Below are positions 1 through 10,463 of a stretch of DNA of 32,314 nucleotides, piece after piece; within the stretch, counting starts at the first letter, position 1; every line of letters begins with the position of its first letter. This DNA is from Alphaproteobacteria bacterium (GTDB lineage: Bacteria > Pseudomonadota > Alphaproteobacteria > UBA8366): contig JASLSL010000277.1 of the NCBI GenBank assembly GCA_030743445.1, forward strand, positions 1 through 32,314. The letters are read 5' to 3'. The translations under genes and the position numbers were made by a program. The notes below the pieces were generated by a model. The model was given only the letters and a program-made list of their open reading frames with translations. It did no database searches and was not told where the DNA came from.

Positions 1-1
1 C

Positions 2-721
2 GCCGACCTGTTCGGCGTCTCCGAACGTTCGGCGCTCCGTACGGGTGCTGCGCTGGAGCTCGTCCATTGCTACTCGCTGGTCCACGACGATCTGCCGGCG
101 ATGGACGACGACGATTTGCGCCGCGGCCGGCCGACGGTCCACAAGAAGTTCGACGACGCGACAGCGATCCTCGCTGGCGATGCCCTGCTGCCGCTTGCCT
201 TCGAAATCCTCGCCGACAGCGACACCCACGCCAACGCGCGGACCCGGATCGAGCTGATCTCCGCGCTCGCCAAGGCGGCCGGCGCACACGGCATGGTCGG
301 CGGTCAGATGATCGACCTGCAGGCCGAATCCCGGACCCTCGACATCGGCGAAATCACCCGGCTGCAGCGACTCAAGACCGGCGAGCTGATCGCCTTCGCC
401 TGCGAGGCGGGCGCAATTTTGGGCGGTGCTACCGACGACGCCCGCGAGGCGCTGCGCGGCTACGCCCATGACCTCGGCCTCGCCTTCCAGATCACCGACG
501 ACCTGCTCGACGTCGAAGGCACGGCGGAAGAGGTCGGCAAGGCGGTCAACAAGGACGAGGACGCGGGCAAGGCGACCTTCGTCTCGATCCTCGGTGTCGA
601 GCGCGCCCGCGCCCAAGCCAATCGCCTCGCCGACCAGGCGATCTCGCACCTCGCCATGTTCGGGGACAGCGCGGACCTGCTGTCCAAGGCCGCGCGCTTC
701 GTGGTGGACCGCCGCAGCTAG
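2..721 (+). CDS. ispA: Polyprenyl (farnesyl/geranyl) diphosphate synthase, 5'-truncated by window edge
   Basis: Frame reads ...LVHCYSLVHDDLPAMDDDDLRRGRPTVHKKF (first Asp-rich motif DDxxxxD) and FQITDDLLDVEG (second Asp-rich motif); stop TAG at 719-721. Confidence 0.93.
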   Translation, partial: ADLFGVSERSALRTGAALELVHCYSLVHDDLPAMDDDDLRRGRPTVHKKFDDATAILAGDALLPLAFEILADSDTHANARTRIELISALAKAAGAHGMVGGQMIDLQAESRTLDIGEITRLQRLKTGELIAFACEAGAILGGATDDAREALRGYAHDLGLAFQITDDLLDVEGTAEEVGKAVNKDEDAGKATFVSILGVERARAQANRLADQAISHLAMFGDSADLLSKAARFVVDRRS

Positions 722-734
722 TACTAGCGCATCC

Positions 735-1688
735 ATGTTTCACACCGTCATCTGCGACATGCTCGCCATTCGCTACCCCGTCCTGCAGGGCGCGATGCAG
801 GGCGGCGGCGGACCCGAGTTGGTCGCCGCGGTCAGCGCGGCCGGCGGGCTCGGCGTGCTGCCGACCTTCGGCGGCACCGAGGAAAAGCTGCGCGAAGACA
901 TCGCCCGGGTGCAGCACCTCACCGACAAGCCTTTCGGCGTCAACATCACCGCGATGGGCAAGGGTTTCACCGACTCCCGCACCGATATCATCATCGAGAC
1001 CGGCGTGCCGGTCTGCACCACCGGCCGCGCCGACCCGGGCGAATTCGCGGTGCGCCGGCTGAAGGACGCTGGCGTCAAGGTGGTTTCGGTCATTCCCACG
1101 GTCGACCTCGCCCGGCGCATGGCGGGCGAAGGCGTCGACGCGGTGATCGCGTCGGGCACCGAGGCCGGCGGCCATGTCGGCACGGTCGCGACCATGCCGC
1201 TGGTGCCGATGGTTGTCGACGCGGTCGATATACCGGTGCTGGCGACCGGCGGCATCGGCGACGCCCGCGGTTTCCTCGCCGCCTTCGCGCTCGGCGCCGT
1301 CGGTGTCCAGATCGGCACCCGCTTCATGGCGACGACCGAAAGCGATCTCAACGCATGGGGTGTGGCACAGCTCTTGGAGATGGCCGAGACCGACACCATC
1401 GTCTCGAAGGCGATGACCGGCTCGACCGTGCGCTGCATCGCGACGCCGGAGCTCGCGGCCTACGAGCGGGCGCTTCGCAACGGCGCCCCGGAAGACGAGC
1501 TCGCCGCGCTCAAGAAGCAGGTGCTGCAGGGCCGCAACGTCCCGGACAAAGAAGACAGGCGGCAGTCCGCGGCGGGCCAAATCGCCGGCATGATCCACGA
1601 CGTCCGCCCGGTCGGCGAGCTGATCGAGGAAATGGTCACCGAGGCCGCGCGCCTCGCCGCGGGATTGCAGGAGGCGTCCGAGCGATAG
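735..1688 (+). CDS. Nitronate monooxygenase (2-nitropropane dioxygenase family)
   Basis: MFHTVICDMLAIRYPVLQGAMQGGGGPELVAAVSAAGGLGVLPTFGG; EAGGHVGTVATMPLVPMVVDAVDIPVLATGGIGDARG is typical of NMO FMN-binding barrels. ATG at 735. Confidence 0.9.
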   Translation: MFHTVICDMLAIRYPVLQGAMQGGGGPELVAAVSAAGGLGVLPTFGGTEEKLREDIARVQHLTDKPFGVNITAMGKGFTDSRTDIIIETGVPVCTTGRADPGEFAVRRLKDAGVKVVSVIPTVDLARRMAGEGVDAVIASGTEAGGHVGTVATMPLVPMVVDAVDIPVLATGGIGDARGFLAAFALGAVGVQIGTRFMATTESDLNAWGVAQLLEMAETDTIVSKAMTGSTVRCIATPELAAYERALRNGAPEDELAALKKQVLQGRNVPDKEDRRQSAAGQIAGMIHDVRPVGELIEEMVTEAARLAAGLQEASER

Positions 1689-1698
1689 AGGATCGGCT

Positions 1699-3084
1699 AT
1701 GGCGGTGCGATCGACATATGGCGCGGCGGTCTGGCGGCAGGAGCTCGGCGGCACCCTGTCGCTGGCGGGACCGATCGCCGCGACGCAGATCGCTTATGTC
1801 TCGATCGGGGTCGTCGAAGCGCTGATGCTGGGCCGGCTCGGCGCCGGAGAGTTGGCCGCGGGCGGCCTCGGCATGACGCTCTATACGATCCCGTTTCTCT
1901 TCGGGCTTGGCGTGGTGAGCGCGGTCGCGCCGATCGCCTCGCAGGCGCGGGGCGCGCGCGAGCCCCGGATGGTGCGCCGCTCGGTCCGCCAGGGCCTCTG
2001 GGTCGCGACCCTGATCGGCGCGATTTGCGTGCTCGTCCTAGGCGAGGCGGAGGCGATATTCCTGCTGCTCGGACAGAGCGAAGCCAATGCCGCGCGCGCC
2101 GCCGATTACACCGATTGGGCGCGCTGGGCGATGATCCCCGGGCTTTGGTTGATTGGGCTCAGGAGCTTCGTCGCGGTGATGGACCGGGCGCGCTTGGCGC
2201 TCTACGTCATGATCGCCGGCGTTGGGTTCACGGTCGTCGGCAATTACGGCCTGATGTATGGCAATTGGGGACTGCCGGCGCTCGGCGTCGAGGGCGCGGG
2301 CATCGTCTTCGCCGTGACCAACCTGCTGATGTGCCTGGCGCTGCTCGCCTTTTCGGTCGCCGAGCGGCGACTCCGCCGCTTCGCCATCCTCACCCGATTC
2401 TGGCGGCCCGATTGGGACCTGTTTCGCGAGGTGATCCGTATCGGTGCGCCGATCGGTGGGATGATGCTGTTGGAGCACCTGCTGTTCGCGACCGCGATCT
2501 TCATGATGGGCATCCTCGGCACCGAGTTCCTGGCCGCCCACATGGTCGCGATCCGCTGCGCCTCGCTCGCCTTCATGGTGCCGCTCGGCGTGGCGCAGGC
2601 GGCGACCATCCGGGTCGGGATCGCGGTCGGCCGCCGCGACCCCGAGGCGGTGCGGCTGGCGGGCTGGGTGGCGCTCGCGATCGGCGCCGGGTTCATGTCG
2701 TGCTCGGCCCTGTTGTTCGCACTGGCGCCGCTGACCCTGACCGGCCTGTTCCTCGACCTCGCCGACCCGGCGAACGCCGAGCCGGTCCGGATCGCCGTCG
2801 GCCTGCTGCTGGTTGCCGCCGGCTTCCAGCTCGTCGACGGGACCCAGACGATCGCCGCGGGCATTCTGCGCGGCATGAAGGACACGCGGATACCGATGAT
2901 CATCGCCGCTTTCGGCTATTGGGCAATCGGCTTTCCGACCAGTTGGCTGCTCGGCTTCGTCGCCGGGCTGGAGGGCATCGGCGTCTGGCTCGGCCTCGCG
3001 GTCGGATTGGCGACGGTCGCCCTGCTGTTGACCTACCGTTTCGCCAATGGGCGGCGCCTGTTGCCGGCGCCGGCGGCGGCATGA
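1699..3084 (+). CDS. MATE family multidrug/Na+ efflux transporter
   Basis: 461 aa, about 12 hydrophobic segments; N-terminal LAGPIAATQIAYVSIGVVEALMLGRLGAGELAAGGLG is MATE-like. Confidence 0.9.
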   Translation: MAVRSTYGAAVWRQELGGTLSLAGPIAATQIAYVSIGVVEALMLGRLGAGELAAGGLGMTLYTIPFLFGLGVVSAVAPIASQARGAREPRMVRRSVRQGLWVATLIGAICVLVLGEAEAIFLLLGQSEANAARAADYTDWARWAMIPGLWLIGLRSFVAVMDRARLALYVMIAGVGFTVVGNYGLMYGNWGLPALGVEGAGIVFAVTNLLMCLALLAFSVAERRLRRFAILTRFWRPDWDLFREVIRIGAPIGGMMLLEHLLFATAIFMMGILGTEFLAAHMVAIRCASLAFMVPLGVAQAATIRVGIAVGRRDPEAVRLAGWVALAIGAGFMSCSALLFALAPLTLTGLFLDLADPANAEPVRIAVGLLLVAAGFQLVDGTQTIAAGILRGMKDTRIPMIIAAFGYWAIGFPTSWLLGFVAGLEGIGVWLGLAVGLATVALLLTYRFANGRRLLPAPAAA

Positions 3085-3839
3085 CCGGGCCCGGGAGGCA
3101 ACGCGCCGACGCCCTGCTCCACGCCCGCGGGCTCGCCGAGAGCCGGACCCGGGCCCAGGCGCTGATCGAGGCGGGGCTGGTCTATAGCGGAGAGGCGCGG
3201 ATCGGGAAGCCGGGCCAGCGCCTCGCCGCCGACGCGCCGCTGGAGGTCCGGGGCCTCGACCACCCCTGGGTCTCGCGCGGTGGGATCAAGCTCGACCATG
3301 CGCTGACATATTTCGGGATCGAGCCGAATGGCCTCGTCTGCCTCGACCTCGGCGCCTCGACCGGGGGCTTTACCGATGTGTTGCTCGGGCGGGGCGCCGC
3401 CAAGGTCTACGCGGTCGACGTCGGCCGGGACCAAATCGCGGCGAAGCTGCGAGGCGACGCGCGGGTCGTGGTCCTGGAGCAAACCGACGCCCGCGCCCTG
3501 ACCGCCGAGCTGATTTCCGAGCCCATCGACTTGATCGTCGCCGACCTCGCCTTCATCGGGATCGAGAAGGCGTTGCCCGCGGCACTCGACCTTACAAGGT
3601 CGGGGGCGAAGCCCGAGACCTGCCTGGTCGCGCTGATCAAGCCGCAGTTCCAGGCCGGGCCCGATGACGTCGGCAAGGGCGGCGTGGTTCGCGACCCGGC
3701 GGTGCTGGAGCGGGTCTGCCGGGAAGTGCAAGACTGGCTTGAAGGCGAGGCCGGCTGGCGAGTGCTGGGTCTCGTTGAAAGTCCCGTTCCCGGCGGCGAC
3801 GGCAACACCGAGTTCCTGATCGCCGCGGTCAAGCCCTAA
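3081..3839 (+). CDS. tlyA: TlyA family rRNA (cytidine-2'-O)-methyltransferase / hemolysin-like
   Basis: N-terminal S4 domain (RADALLHARGLAESRTRAQALIEAGLVYSG) plus FtsJ-like methyltransferase (VCLDLGASTGGFTDVLLGRGAAKVYAVDVG). ATGA overlap with upstream MATE gene. Confidence 0.93.
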   Translation: MTGPGRQRADALLHARGLAESRTRAQALIEAGLVYSGEARIGKPGQRLAADAPLEVRGLDHPWVSRGGIKLDHALTYFGIEPNGLVCLDLGASTGGFTDVLLGRGAAKVYAVDVGRDQIAAKLRGDARVVVLEQTDARALTAELISEPIDLIVADLAFIGIEKALPAALDLTRSGAKPETCLVALIKPQFQAGPDDVGKGGVVRDPAVLERVCREVQDWLEGEAGWRVLGLVESPVPGGDGNTEFLIAAVKP

Positions 3840-3926
3840 TTGGCGGGGCAATTCCCCCTTCCCCACAACGCCCGGTGGTGGCAGACTGTGCGCCGACCGC
3901 CCGCCGAGCGGGCACGAACAGGGCGC

Positions 3927-4277
3927 ATGACCATGCAGCGGACCGCTACGGTCGCCTTGCAGACGAGCCTTTTGATCGGGATTATCATGCTCGCCTTCAT
4001 CATGCAGGTGTTCCCGTTCCTGCTCGTCATGACCATGCTGAGCATGGCCTTCGGCGTTTCGTCGGGGGTGATGCTGGTGATTATCCCGATCGTGGTCTTC
4101 GGCATGTTCGGTACCGCCTGCTGGTTCGCCGAGACACGACGGCGCAAGTGGCGGGCGCCGGTATCGCACCTCTCGCCACACGATCAGCGCCAGGACCGGC
4201 GGGCATCAAAGGATCAGGCGATGATCGGGACCCATACATGCCTGTTGCCGTGGATCCGGCGGCGAAGCTTCTACTGA
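3927..4277 (+). CDS. Small hypothetical membrane protein (two predicted TM segments)
   Basis: MTMQRTATVALQTSLLIGIIMLAFIMQVFPFLLVMTMLSMAFGVSSGVMLVIIPIVVFGMFGTACWF; open frame, no recognised family. Confidence 0.5.
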   Translation: MTMQRTATVALQTSLLIGIIMLAFIMQVFPFLLVMTMLSMAFGVSSGVMLVIIPIVVFGMFGTACWFAETRRRKWRAPVSHLSPHDQRQDRRASKDQAMIGTHTCLLPWIRRRSFY

Positions 4278-4293
4278 GCTGGATAGGTCTTTT

Positions 4294-6084
4294 TTAGCGC
4301 GCGAGGCGGAAGGGCGGCGCCTGCAGTACGCCGACCGGGCTGAGCAGGTCGAGAGTCTCGATGATCGTGCCGAGCTCGCCGCCGAGCGGACCCGAACCGA
4401 ACAAATTGGCCACCAGCGAGCGCGCCTCGATCCCGCCATCCTGGATCGCCTCGAGCACCTGCTCGATCGGCGAGAGCGGCCGCGGCAGGACGACGATATC
4501 GATCGGGTCTTCCGGCGCAAGGCCGAGCCTTTCCTTGATCAGGCCTATGGCCACCCTGAACCCGCCAAGCTCGTCTACCAAGCCCCGTTCCTTGGCGTCG
4601 GCGCCGGTCCACACGCGACCGCGCGCCATCGCGTCGATTTGGTCGTCGGTGAGGCCGCGAGATTTCGCCGCCTTATTCGTGAAGTCGTCGTAGACGGAAT
4701 CGAGAAGCTGCCCAACCCGCTCCTTGGCGCCAGGCGGATAGTCGCCGATCTGGCTCCACATCCGCGCCCGCTTGCCGGCCTGCACCCCGTCCCAGCGAAT
4801 TCCGAGCTTGTCCCAAAACGCCTCGGTGACGAGCTTGCCGCCGTAGACCCCGATCGAGCCGGTCACCGTGCCGGGTTGGGCGACGATCTTGTCGGCCGCC
4901 ATGGCGACGAAGTAGCCGCCGGAAGCCGCGAGGTGTCCCATGCTGACAATGACCAACTTGCCCCTACTGCGGGCGTATTTGAGCTTGCGCCAGACGCTGT
5001 CGCTCGGCACGTAGGCACCGCCCGGACTGTCGACCCGGAACAGGATCGCCTTGATTGAATCGTCCTCGATGGCATCGGAAATCGCTTGCCCAACCGTGTC
5101 GGCGTGGAACCGCCGCGTGCCGGTAAAGGGCGAGGGGCGCTCGCGTCCAGGCACGATCGGCCCGACGCCATAAATCAGTGCGACCCGCGGTCCGGCTGCG
5201 TTTGGGCGCCCAGCGGCGGCAAGATAGTCATTCACCGAAATCAATTTCACGTCTGTCCGCGCATCTTTCTGTACAGCAGATACCACTTCGTCCCAGTAGC
5301 CATGACGGTCGACGAGCCCGAGTTGCCTCGCGTCGGCGCCGAGATGCGGTCCGGTATCGACCAATCTGTTTACGGTGTCGTGCCCCAATCGGCGATCCTC
5401 GGCAATGCCCCTGACGATCTGGACGAGCCAGGACTCGACAAGTCGTTTGAGCGATCGGCGGGCCGGCTCGCTGAGGCCGCTGCGGGTCAGCAGTTCGGCG
5501 GCCGACTTGTATTCATGGCGCTGTTCGATCCGGGTCTCGACGTCGAGCTTCTCGAGCGCGCCCTTCAAGAACGGCATCTCGATCGCCGCCCCGATCAGCC
5601 CGACATTGCCCGAGGGCTGCAGCCAGACCTGCTCGAACGCGGCGGCAAGGTAATATTCGACCGTGCCGTTGCGGAGCCCACCGAAGCTCTCGGCGAACGC
5701 CTTGGTGAACTTGCCGCTCTTGCGGAACGCGGCGACCGCATCGCGCAGCTCCTGCGCATGGGCGAGATCGATCCGCTCGCCGCCGAACCTGGCCACCAGG
5801 CCCTTGACCCGGTCGTCCTTCGCGGCCGCTTCGAGTGCCTCGACAACGTCGCGCAGCACGTTCTCGCCGCCGCCGCCGATATTCGGCAGCAGGCCGCGCT
5901 TCGGCCCCTCGACGACGCCGTTCCTGAAGTCGACCGAAAGGACGATCGAATCCGGCAGCTCGGCGACTGGCTCCTGGAGGCGCCCGGCGAAGATCGCCAC
6001 GGCGACGAGCCCGGCCACCGTCAGCCCGCCCAAGGCGGCGAGGCCGTAGAGAATAATCCGTCCGATCCACCGAATGGCGCGCAT
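4294..6084 (-). CDS. sppA: Signal peptide peptidase SppA, 67 kDa (long) type
   Basis: 596 aa with tandem S49 domains; Lys motif HEYKSAAELLTRSGLSE and Ser motif SMGHLAASGGYFVAMAADKIVAQPGTVTGSIGV both retained. Confidence 0.93.
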   Translation of the reverse strand: MRAIRWIGRIILYGLAALGGLTVAGLVAVAIFAGRLQEPVAELPDSIVLSVDFRNGVVEGPKRGLLPNIGGGGENVLRDVVEALEAAAKDDRVKGLVARFGGERIDLAHAQELRDAVAAFRKSGKFTKAFAESFGGLRNGTVEYYLAAAFEQVWLQPSGNVGLIGAAIEMPFLKGALEKLDVETRIEQRHEYKSAAELLTRSGLSEPARRSLKRLVESWLVQIVRGIAEDRRLGHDTVNRLVDTGPHLGADARQLGLVDRHGYWDEVVSAVQKDARTDVKLISVNDYLAAAGRPNAAGPRVALIYGVGPIVPGRERPSPFTGTRRFHADTVGQAISDAIEDDSIKAILFRVDSPGGAYVPSDSVWRKLKYARSRGKLVIVSMGHLAASGGYFVAMAADKIVAQPGTVTGSIGVYGGKLVTEAFWDKLGIRWDGVQAGKRARMWSQIGDYPPGAKERVGQLLDSVYDDFTNKAAKSRGLTDDQIDAMARGRVWTGADAKERGLVDELGGFRVAIGLIKERLGLAPEDPIDIVVLPRPLSPIEQVLEAIQDGGIEARSLVANLFGSGPLGGELGTIIETLDLLSPVGVLQAPPFRLAR

Positions 6085-6117
6085 GGGTCCCGCGATACGT
6101 TACCGCCGTTGCAATCC

Positions 6118-6132
6118 TCGCCTAATAGGCGA
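6118..6132. promoter_or_regulatory. Perfect 15-bp palindrome between divergent sppA and the HtrA-like gene; possible operator
   Basis: TCGCCTA-A-TAGGCGA, 7-bp arms around a 1-nt centre, in the shared upstream region. Confidence 0.35.
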
Positions 6133-6239
6133 AAGCGGCGTGCGGGTCAAACCGCGGCATTGTACGTCATGGTGATTGACTTGGGCGGCCCACCTCCGGC
6201 TCTAATGCAATCCTTGCGATGGCATTACGAGCGGAAGCG

Positions 6240-7205
6240 ATGGCGGGCCGGTATATCCCGATTTTGTGGCTGTGGGCGGCGCTCACGGTGCTGGCGGCAC
6301 CGGCAGCGGCCGGGCCCGTGTCGCCTGACACGCTTCGCTCCGTGGTCAGCGTGCTGCCCGAATGGCCGAAGGGCCGCGACGTTCCGGCCGACGTCAAACG
6401 CGCCCGCCGCGAGCGGCCCGAGGGCACCGGCGTCGCGGTCTTCGAGGGCGGCTATCTCGCAACCAACGTCCACGTGCTGCGCGGCTCGACCTCGGTGCGG
6501 GTGCGGCTAGCGGACGGACGCATCCTGCCGGCCGAGATCGTCGGCCTCGACGCGCCGACCGACATCGCGTTGATCAAGGCTTCGGTCGACCTGCCGGTCC
6601 TCGAGGCGGGGCCGGAGCCGGCGCTGGCCGACCCGGTCTGCGCGATCGGCAACCAGTTCGGCCTCGGCCTGTCGGTCACTTGCGGCGTGGTGTCGGCGAC
6701 ACACCGTTCCGGCGTCGGCTTCAACCCGATCGAAGACTTCATCCAGACCGACGCGGTGGTCAACCCGGGCGCGTTGGGCGGGGCGCTGGTCGACGGCCAG
6801 GGCCGGCTCGTTGGCCTGGTCAGCGCGATCTTCACCAAGGAGGTCGACGCCAATGTCGGGGTCAACTTCGCGGCCTCGCTGCCCATGGTGATGCGCGTGG
6901 TCGAGGACCTGAAGGCCACGGGACGGGTGATCCGCAGCCGCCTCGGCCTCCGCGTCGAGGACCTGCCCGAGGCTGCGCGCAAGACCGGCGCCGGGGCCGG
7001 CGTGGTCCGGGTCCAGGCCAAGGGGGCGGCGGAAGCGGCGGGGTTGCGCCCCGGCGACGTGATCGTCGAGATCGCCGGGCGCAAAATCCTGAAGGCAAGC
7101 GGCGTCACCTCGGCGGTTCACCTGTTCCGCCGCGGCGACGCTTTCGACCTCACCTTCCGCCGCAGCGGCGAGACCAAACGGGTCACGGTGACATTGCGGA
7201 AATAA
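6240..7205 (+). CDS. Secreted HtrA/DegP-like trypsin-fold protein with C-terminal PDZ domain; catalytic Ser replaced (putative pseudoprotease)
   Basis: Signal peptide MAGRYIPILWLWAALTVLAAPAAA; His motif TNVHVL, Asp motif DAPTDIALIKA; expected GNSGGPL reads GALGGAL; PDZ GAAEAAGLRPGDVIVEIAGRKI. An upstream in-frame ATG at 6219 is also possible. Confidence 0.9.
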   Translation: MAGRYIPILWLWAALTVLAAPAAAGPVSPDTLRSVVSVLPEWPKGRDVPADVKRARRERPEGTGVAVFEGGYLATNVHVLRGSTSVRVRLADGRILPAEIVGLDAPTDIALIKASVDLPVLEAGPEPALADPVCAIGNQFGLGLSVTCGVVSATHRSGVGFNPIEDFIQTDAVVNPGALGGALVDGQGRLVGLVSAIFTKEVDANVGVNFAASLPMVMRVVEDLKATGRVIRSRLGLRVEDLPEAARKTGAGAGVVRVQAKGAAEAAGLRPGDVIVEIAGRKILKASGVTSAVHLFRRGDAFDLTFRRSGETKRVTVTLRK

Positions 7206-7208
7206 ATC

Positions 7209-7225
7209 CAGGCGAGGTTCGCCTG
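7209..7225. terminator. Hairpin between convergent genes, possible bidirectional terminator (no clear U-tract)
   Basis: CAGGCGA-GGT-TCGCCTG, perfect 7-bp arms, between the stops of the protease gene (7205) and dctM (7236). Confidence 0.35.
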
Positions 7226-7235
7226 TCTCGCGATC

Positions 7236-8648
7236 TCACTTTCCGATATCGACGAATTCGGGCCCGAACAGCAGGTTCGGCAGCCAGATCGATATCGGCG
7301 CAACGAAGGTGATGAGCACCAGGAAAGCGACCAGGATGATCATCCATGGCAGCGCCGCCTTGAGAACTTCGATCAAGCTCATTCCGGTGATGCCGGAGGC
7401 GACGAACAAGTTGAGGCCGACCGGCGGCGTGACCATGCCGATCTCCATATTGACCACCATGATGATGCCGAGGTGGATCGGGTCGATGCCGAGCCGCACC
7501 GCGATCGGGAAGAATATCGGCGCCATAATGAGCAGGATGGCGGACGGCTCCATAAAGTCGCCCGCGAGGATCAAGATGACGTTGACGACGATCAGGAACA
7601 TCCACCACGTCATCCCGGCCTCGGTGATCAGCGAGGCGATCTGCTGCGGAATTTGCTCGGTCGTCAGAACATGGGCGAATAGCATGGCATTGGCGATGAT
7701 GAACAGCAGCATCACCGACACCTTCCCGGCTTCGATCAAGACTTTGAACACGTCCTTGTCGAACGGCACCCTGGGTGCGGCACAAACGGACGCCACGACG
7801 TTGCGCAGGACGATCGCCGCGAGCCCCTCGTCCGCGTCCGGATTGCGCCAGTGAACGCCCTTGAGCGGCCCCATGTCGCGATAGACGAAAACGGCGATCA
7901 GGAAGGCGTAAACCGCCGCCACCGCCGCCGCTTCGGTCGGCGTGAAAATGCCGCCGTAGATACCGCCTAGAATGATCAGGATCAGCAACAGTCCCCACAC
8001 GGCGTCCGACCCCGCTTCGAACACCTCCTGCATCGACGCCCGCGGCTGTCGCGGCAGACCGATCATGCGGGCGCGGACGTAAATTCCACCCATGAGCAGC
8101 AGGCCGCCAATCAGGCCAGGGATCACGCCGGCCATGAACATGCGGCCGACCGAAACCTCCGTCGCCGCTGCGTAGACCACCATGACGATCGACGGCGGGA
8201 TCAGGATGCCGAGGGTACCGGCGTTGACGATGACACCGACGGCGAAATCCTTCTTGTAACCGGCCGAGACCATGCCGCCGATGACGATGGTGCCGATCGC
8301 CACGACGGTGGCCGGAGAGGATCCGGACACCGCGGCGAACAGCATGCACGCCATTACCGAGGCCATGGCGAGCCCGCCGCTAAGATGACCGATGCAGGCG
8401 ACCGCGAAGCGGATCAGGCGCTCGGCGACTCCGCCTGTCGAAAGGAAATGCGAGGACAGGATGAAGAACGGAATTGCGAGGAGCGTGTAGTGCTCCATCG
8501 TGCTGAACAGCTTCAAGGCTTGGGCGGCAAGTGAATCGTCGGAAAACAAAAGAATCGTCGCGACGCTGGAAAGGCCGAGCGCGATCGCGATCGGCATGCC
8601 GATATACATGAAGCCGAAGAGAAGAACGAACAGGAAGACGGTGGTCAT
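7236..8648 (-). CDS. dctM: TRAP transporter large permease (DctM family)
   Basis: MTTVFLFVLLFGFMYIGMPIAIALGLSSVATILLF...GTLGILIPPSIVMVVYA...MVTPPVGLNLFVASGI; start ATG at 8648. Confidence 0.94.
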   Translation of the reverse strand: MTTVFLFVLLFGFMYIGMPIAIALGLSSVATILLFSDDSLAAQALKLFSTMEHYTLLAIPFFILSSHFLSTGGVAERLIRFAVACIGHLSGGLAMASVMACMLFAAVSGSSPATVVAIGTIVIGGMVSAGYKKDFAVGVIVNAGTLGILIPPSIVMVVYAAATEVSVGRMFMAGVIPGLIGGLLLMGGIYVRARMIGLPRQPRASMQEVFEAGSDAVWGLLLILIILGGIYGGIFTPTEAAAVAAVYAFLIAVFVYRDMGPLKGVHWRNPDADEGLAAIVLRNVVASVCAAPRVPFDKDVFKVLIEAGKVSVMLLFIIANAMLFAHVLTTEQIPQQIASLITEAGMTWWMFLIVVNVILILAGDFMEPSAILLIMAPIFFPIAVRLGIDPIHLGIIMVVNMEIGMVTPPVGLNLFVASGITGMSLIEVLKAALPWMIILVAFLVLITFVAPISIWLPNLLFGPEFVDIGK

Positions 8649-8655
8649 TGTCCGA

Positions 8656-9231
8656 CTAATCCGTCCTTGGCCCGGAACCCGCATCGTCAACGTCCTGATC
8701 CAGCCGCAGCTGGTCCCGGCTACGCTCGATCGCCTGCGCCGCCTCGTCGACAAGTTGGAAGCCGTGCTGGCGGCCACTCAAGATGCGGTACGCAACTTGC
8801 GCGAGCCGCAGGAATAGAAGTCCGAACCCGACCGGCAAAATGAGAAAGGGAACCCATTGAGGTATGGGAAGATCCTCGGACTCGATGTCGAGAACGTAGG
8901 TCGACTCGACCAAATGCCAGCTGCCGGCGAACACGATCGCGCCGTAGCACATGCAGAACACGGCGGCGGCGATGCCGACGACGCGCTGTGCGGTGGGCGA
9001 CATTTTTTTGACGAACGCGTCGACGCCGATATGCGCGCCAACCTTCACGCCATAGGACATGCCGAACAGCACGAGCCAGGCAAACAGATACTGGGTCAGC
9101 TCGAGCGCCCACACCGCGCCGGTGTTAAACACGTAACGCGCGACGACCTGGGAAAAGGTCACGACTGTCATAGCGGCAAGGAGGAGGGCGATAGCGCCCT
9201 CCTCCAGCCGATTTATGATACGTCCGAACAC
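8656..9231 (-). CDS. dctQ: TRAP transporter small permease (DctQ family)
   Basis: MFGRIINRLEEGAIALLLAAMTVVTFSQVVARYVFNTGAVWALELTQYLFAWLVLFG; position between dctM and dctP. Confidence 0.92.
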   Translation of the reverse strand: MFGRIINRLEEGAIALLLAAMTVVTFSQVVARYVFNTGAVWALELTQYLFAWLVLFGMSYGVKVGAHIGVDAFVKKMSPTAQRVVGIAAAVFCMCYGAIVFAGSWHLVESTYVLDIESEDLPIPQWVPFLILPVGFGLLFLRLAQVAYRILSGRQHGFQLVDEAAQAIERSRDQLRLDQDVDDAGSGPRTD

Positions 9232-9277
9232 GGCTCGACCGATCTCATCCGTTTTCGGACGCCTAGTGGCGGCTCGC

Positions 9278-10342
<1,065 letters not shown>

Positions 10343-10402
10343 TCAAATCGGGGAGCCGGGAGCGCGGGTCACCGGGATTTTGGCGCTCAGTCGGGGTCCA
10401 AT

Positions 10403-10453
10403 CTCCGCCGCGACGGCGAGACCAAACGGGTCATAGCGACGTTGCGGAAGTAG
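10403..10453 (+). pseudogene. Remnant 3' end paralogous to the HtrA-like gene at 6240-7205
   Basis: CTCCGCCGCGACGGCGAGACCAAACGGGTCATAGCGACGTTGCGGAAGTAG aligns without gaps to TTCCGCCGCAGCGGCGAGACCAAACGGGTCACGGTGACATTGCGGAAATAA (7155-7205); protein RRDGETKRVIATLRK* vs RRSGETKRVTVTLRK*. Confidence 0.6.
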
Positions 10454-10463
10454 GCGCTAGCGC

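Noticed and set aside
7750-7880. Extra loop in DctM (about KGVHWRNPDADEGLAAIVLRNVVASVCAAPRVPFDKD)
   Set aside because: Looks like a longer cytoplasmic loop, but DctM proteins vary in this region; not enough to call unusual without an alignment.
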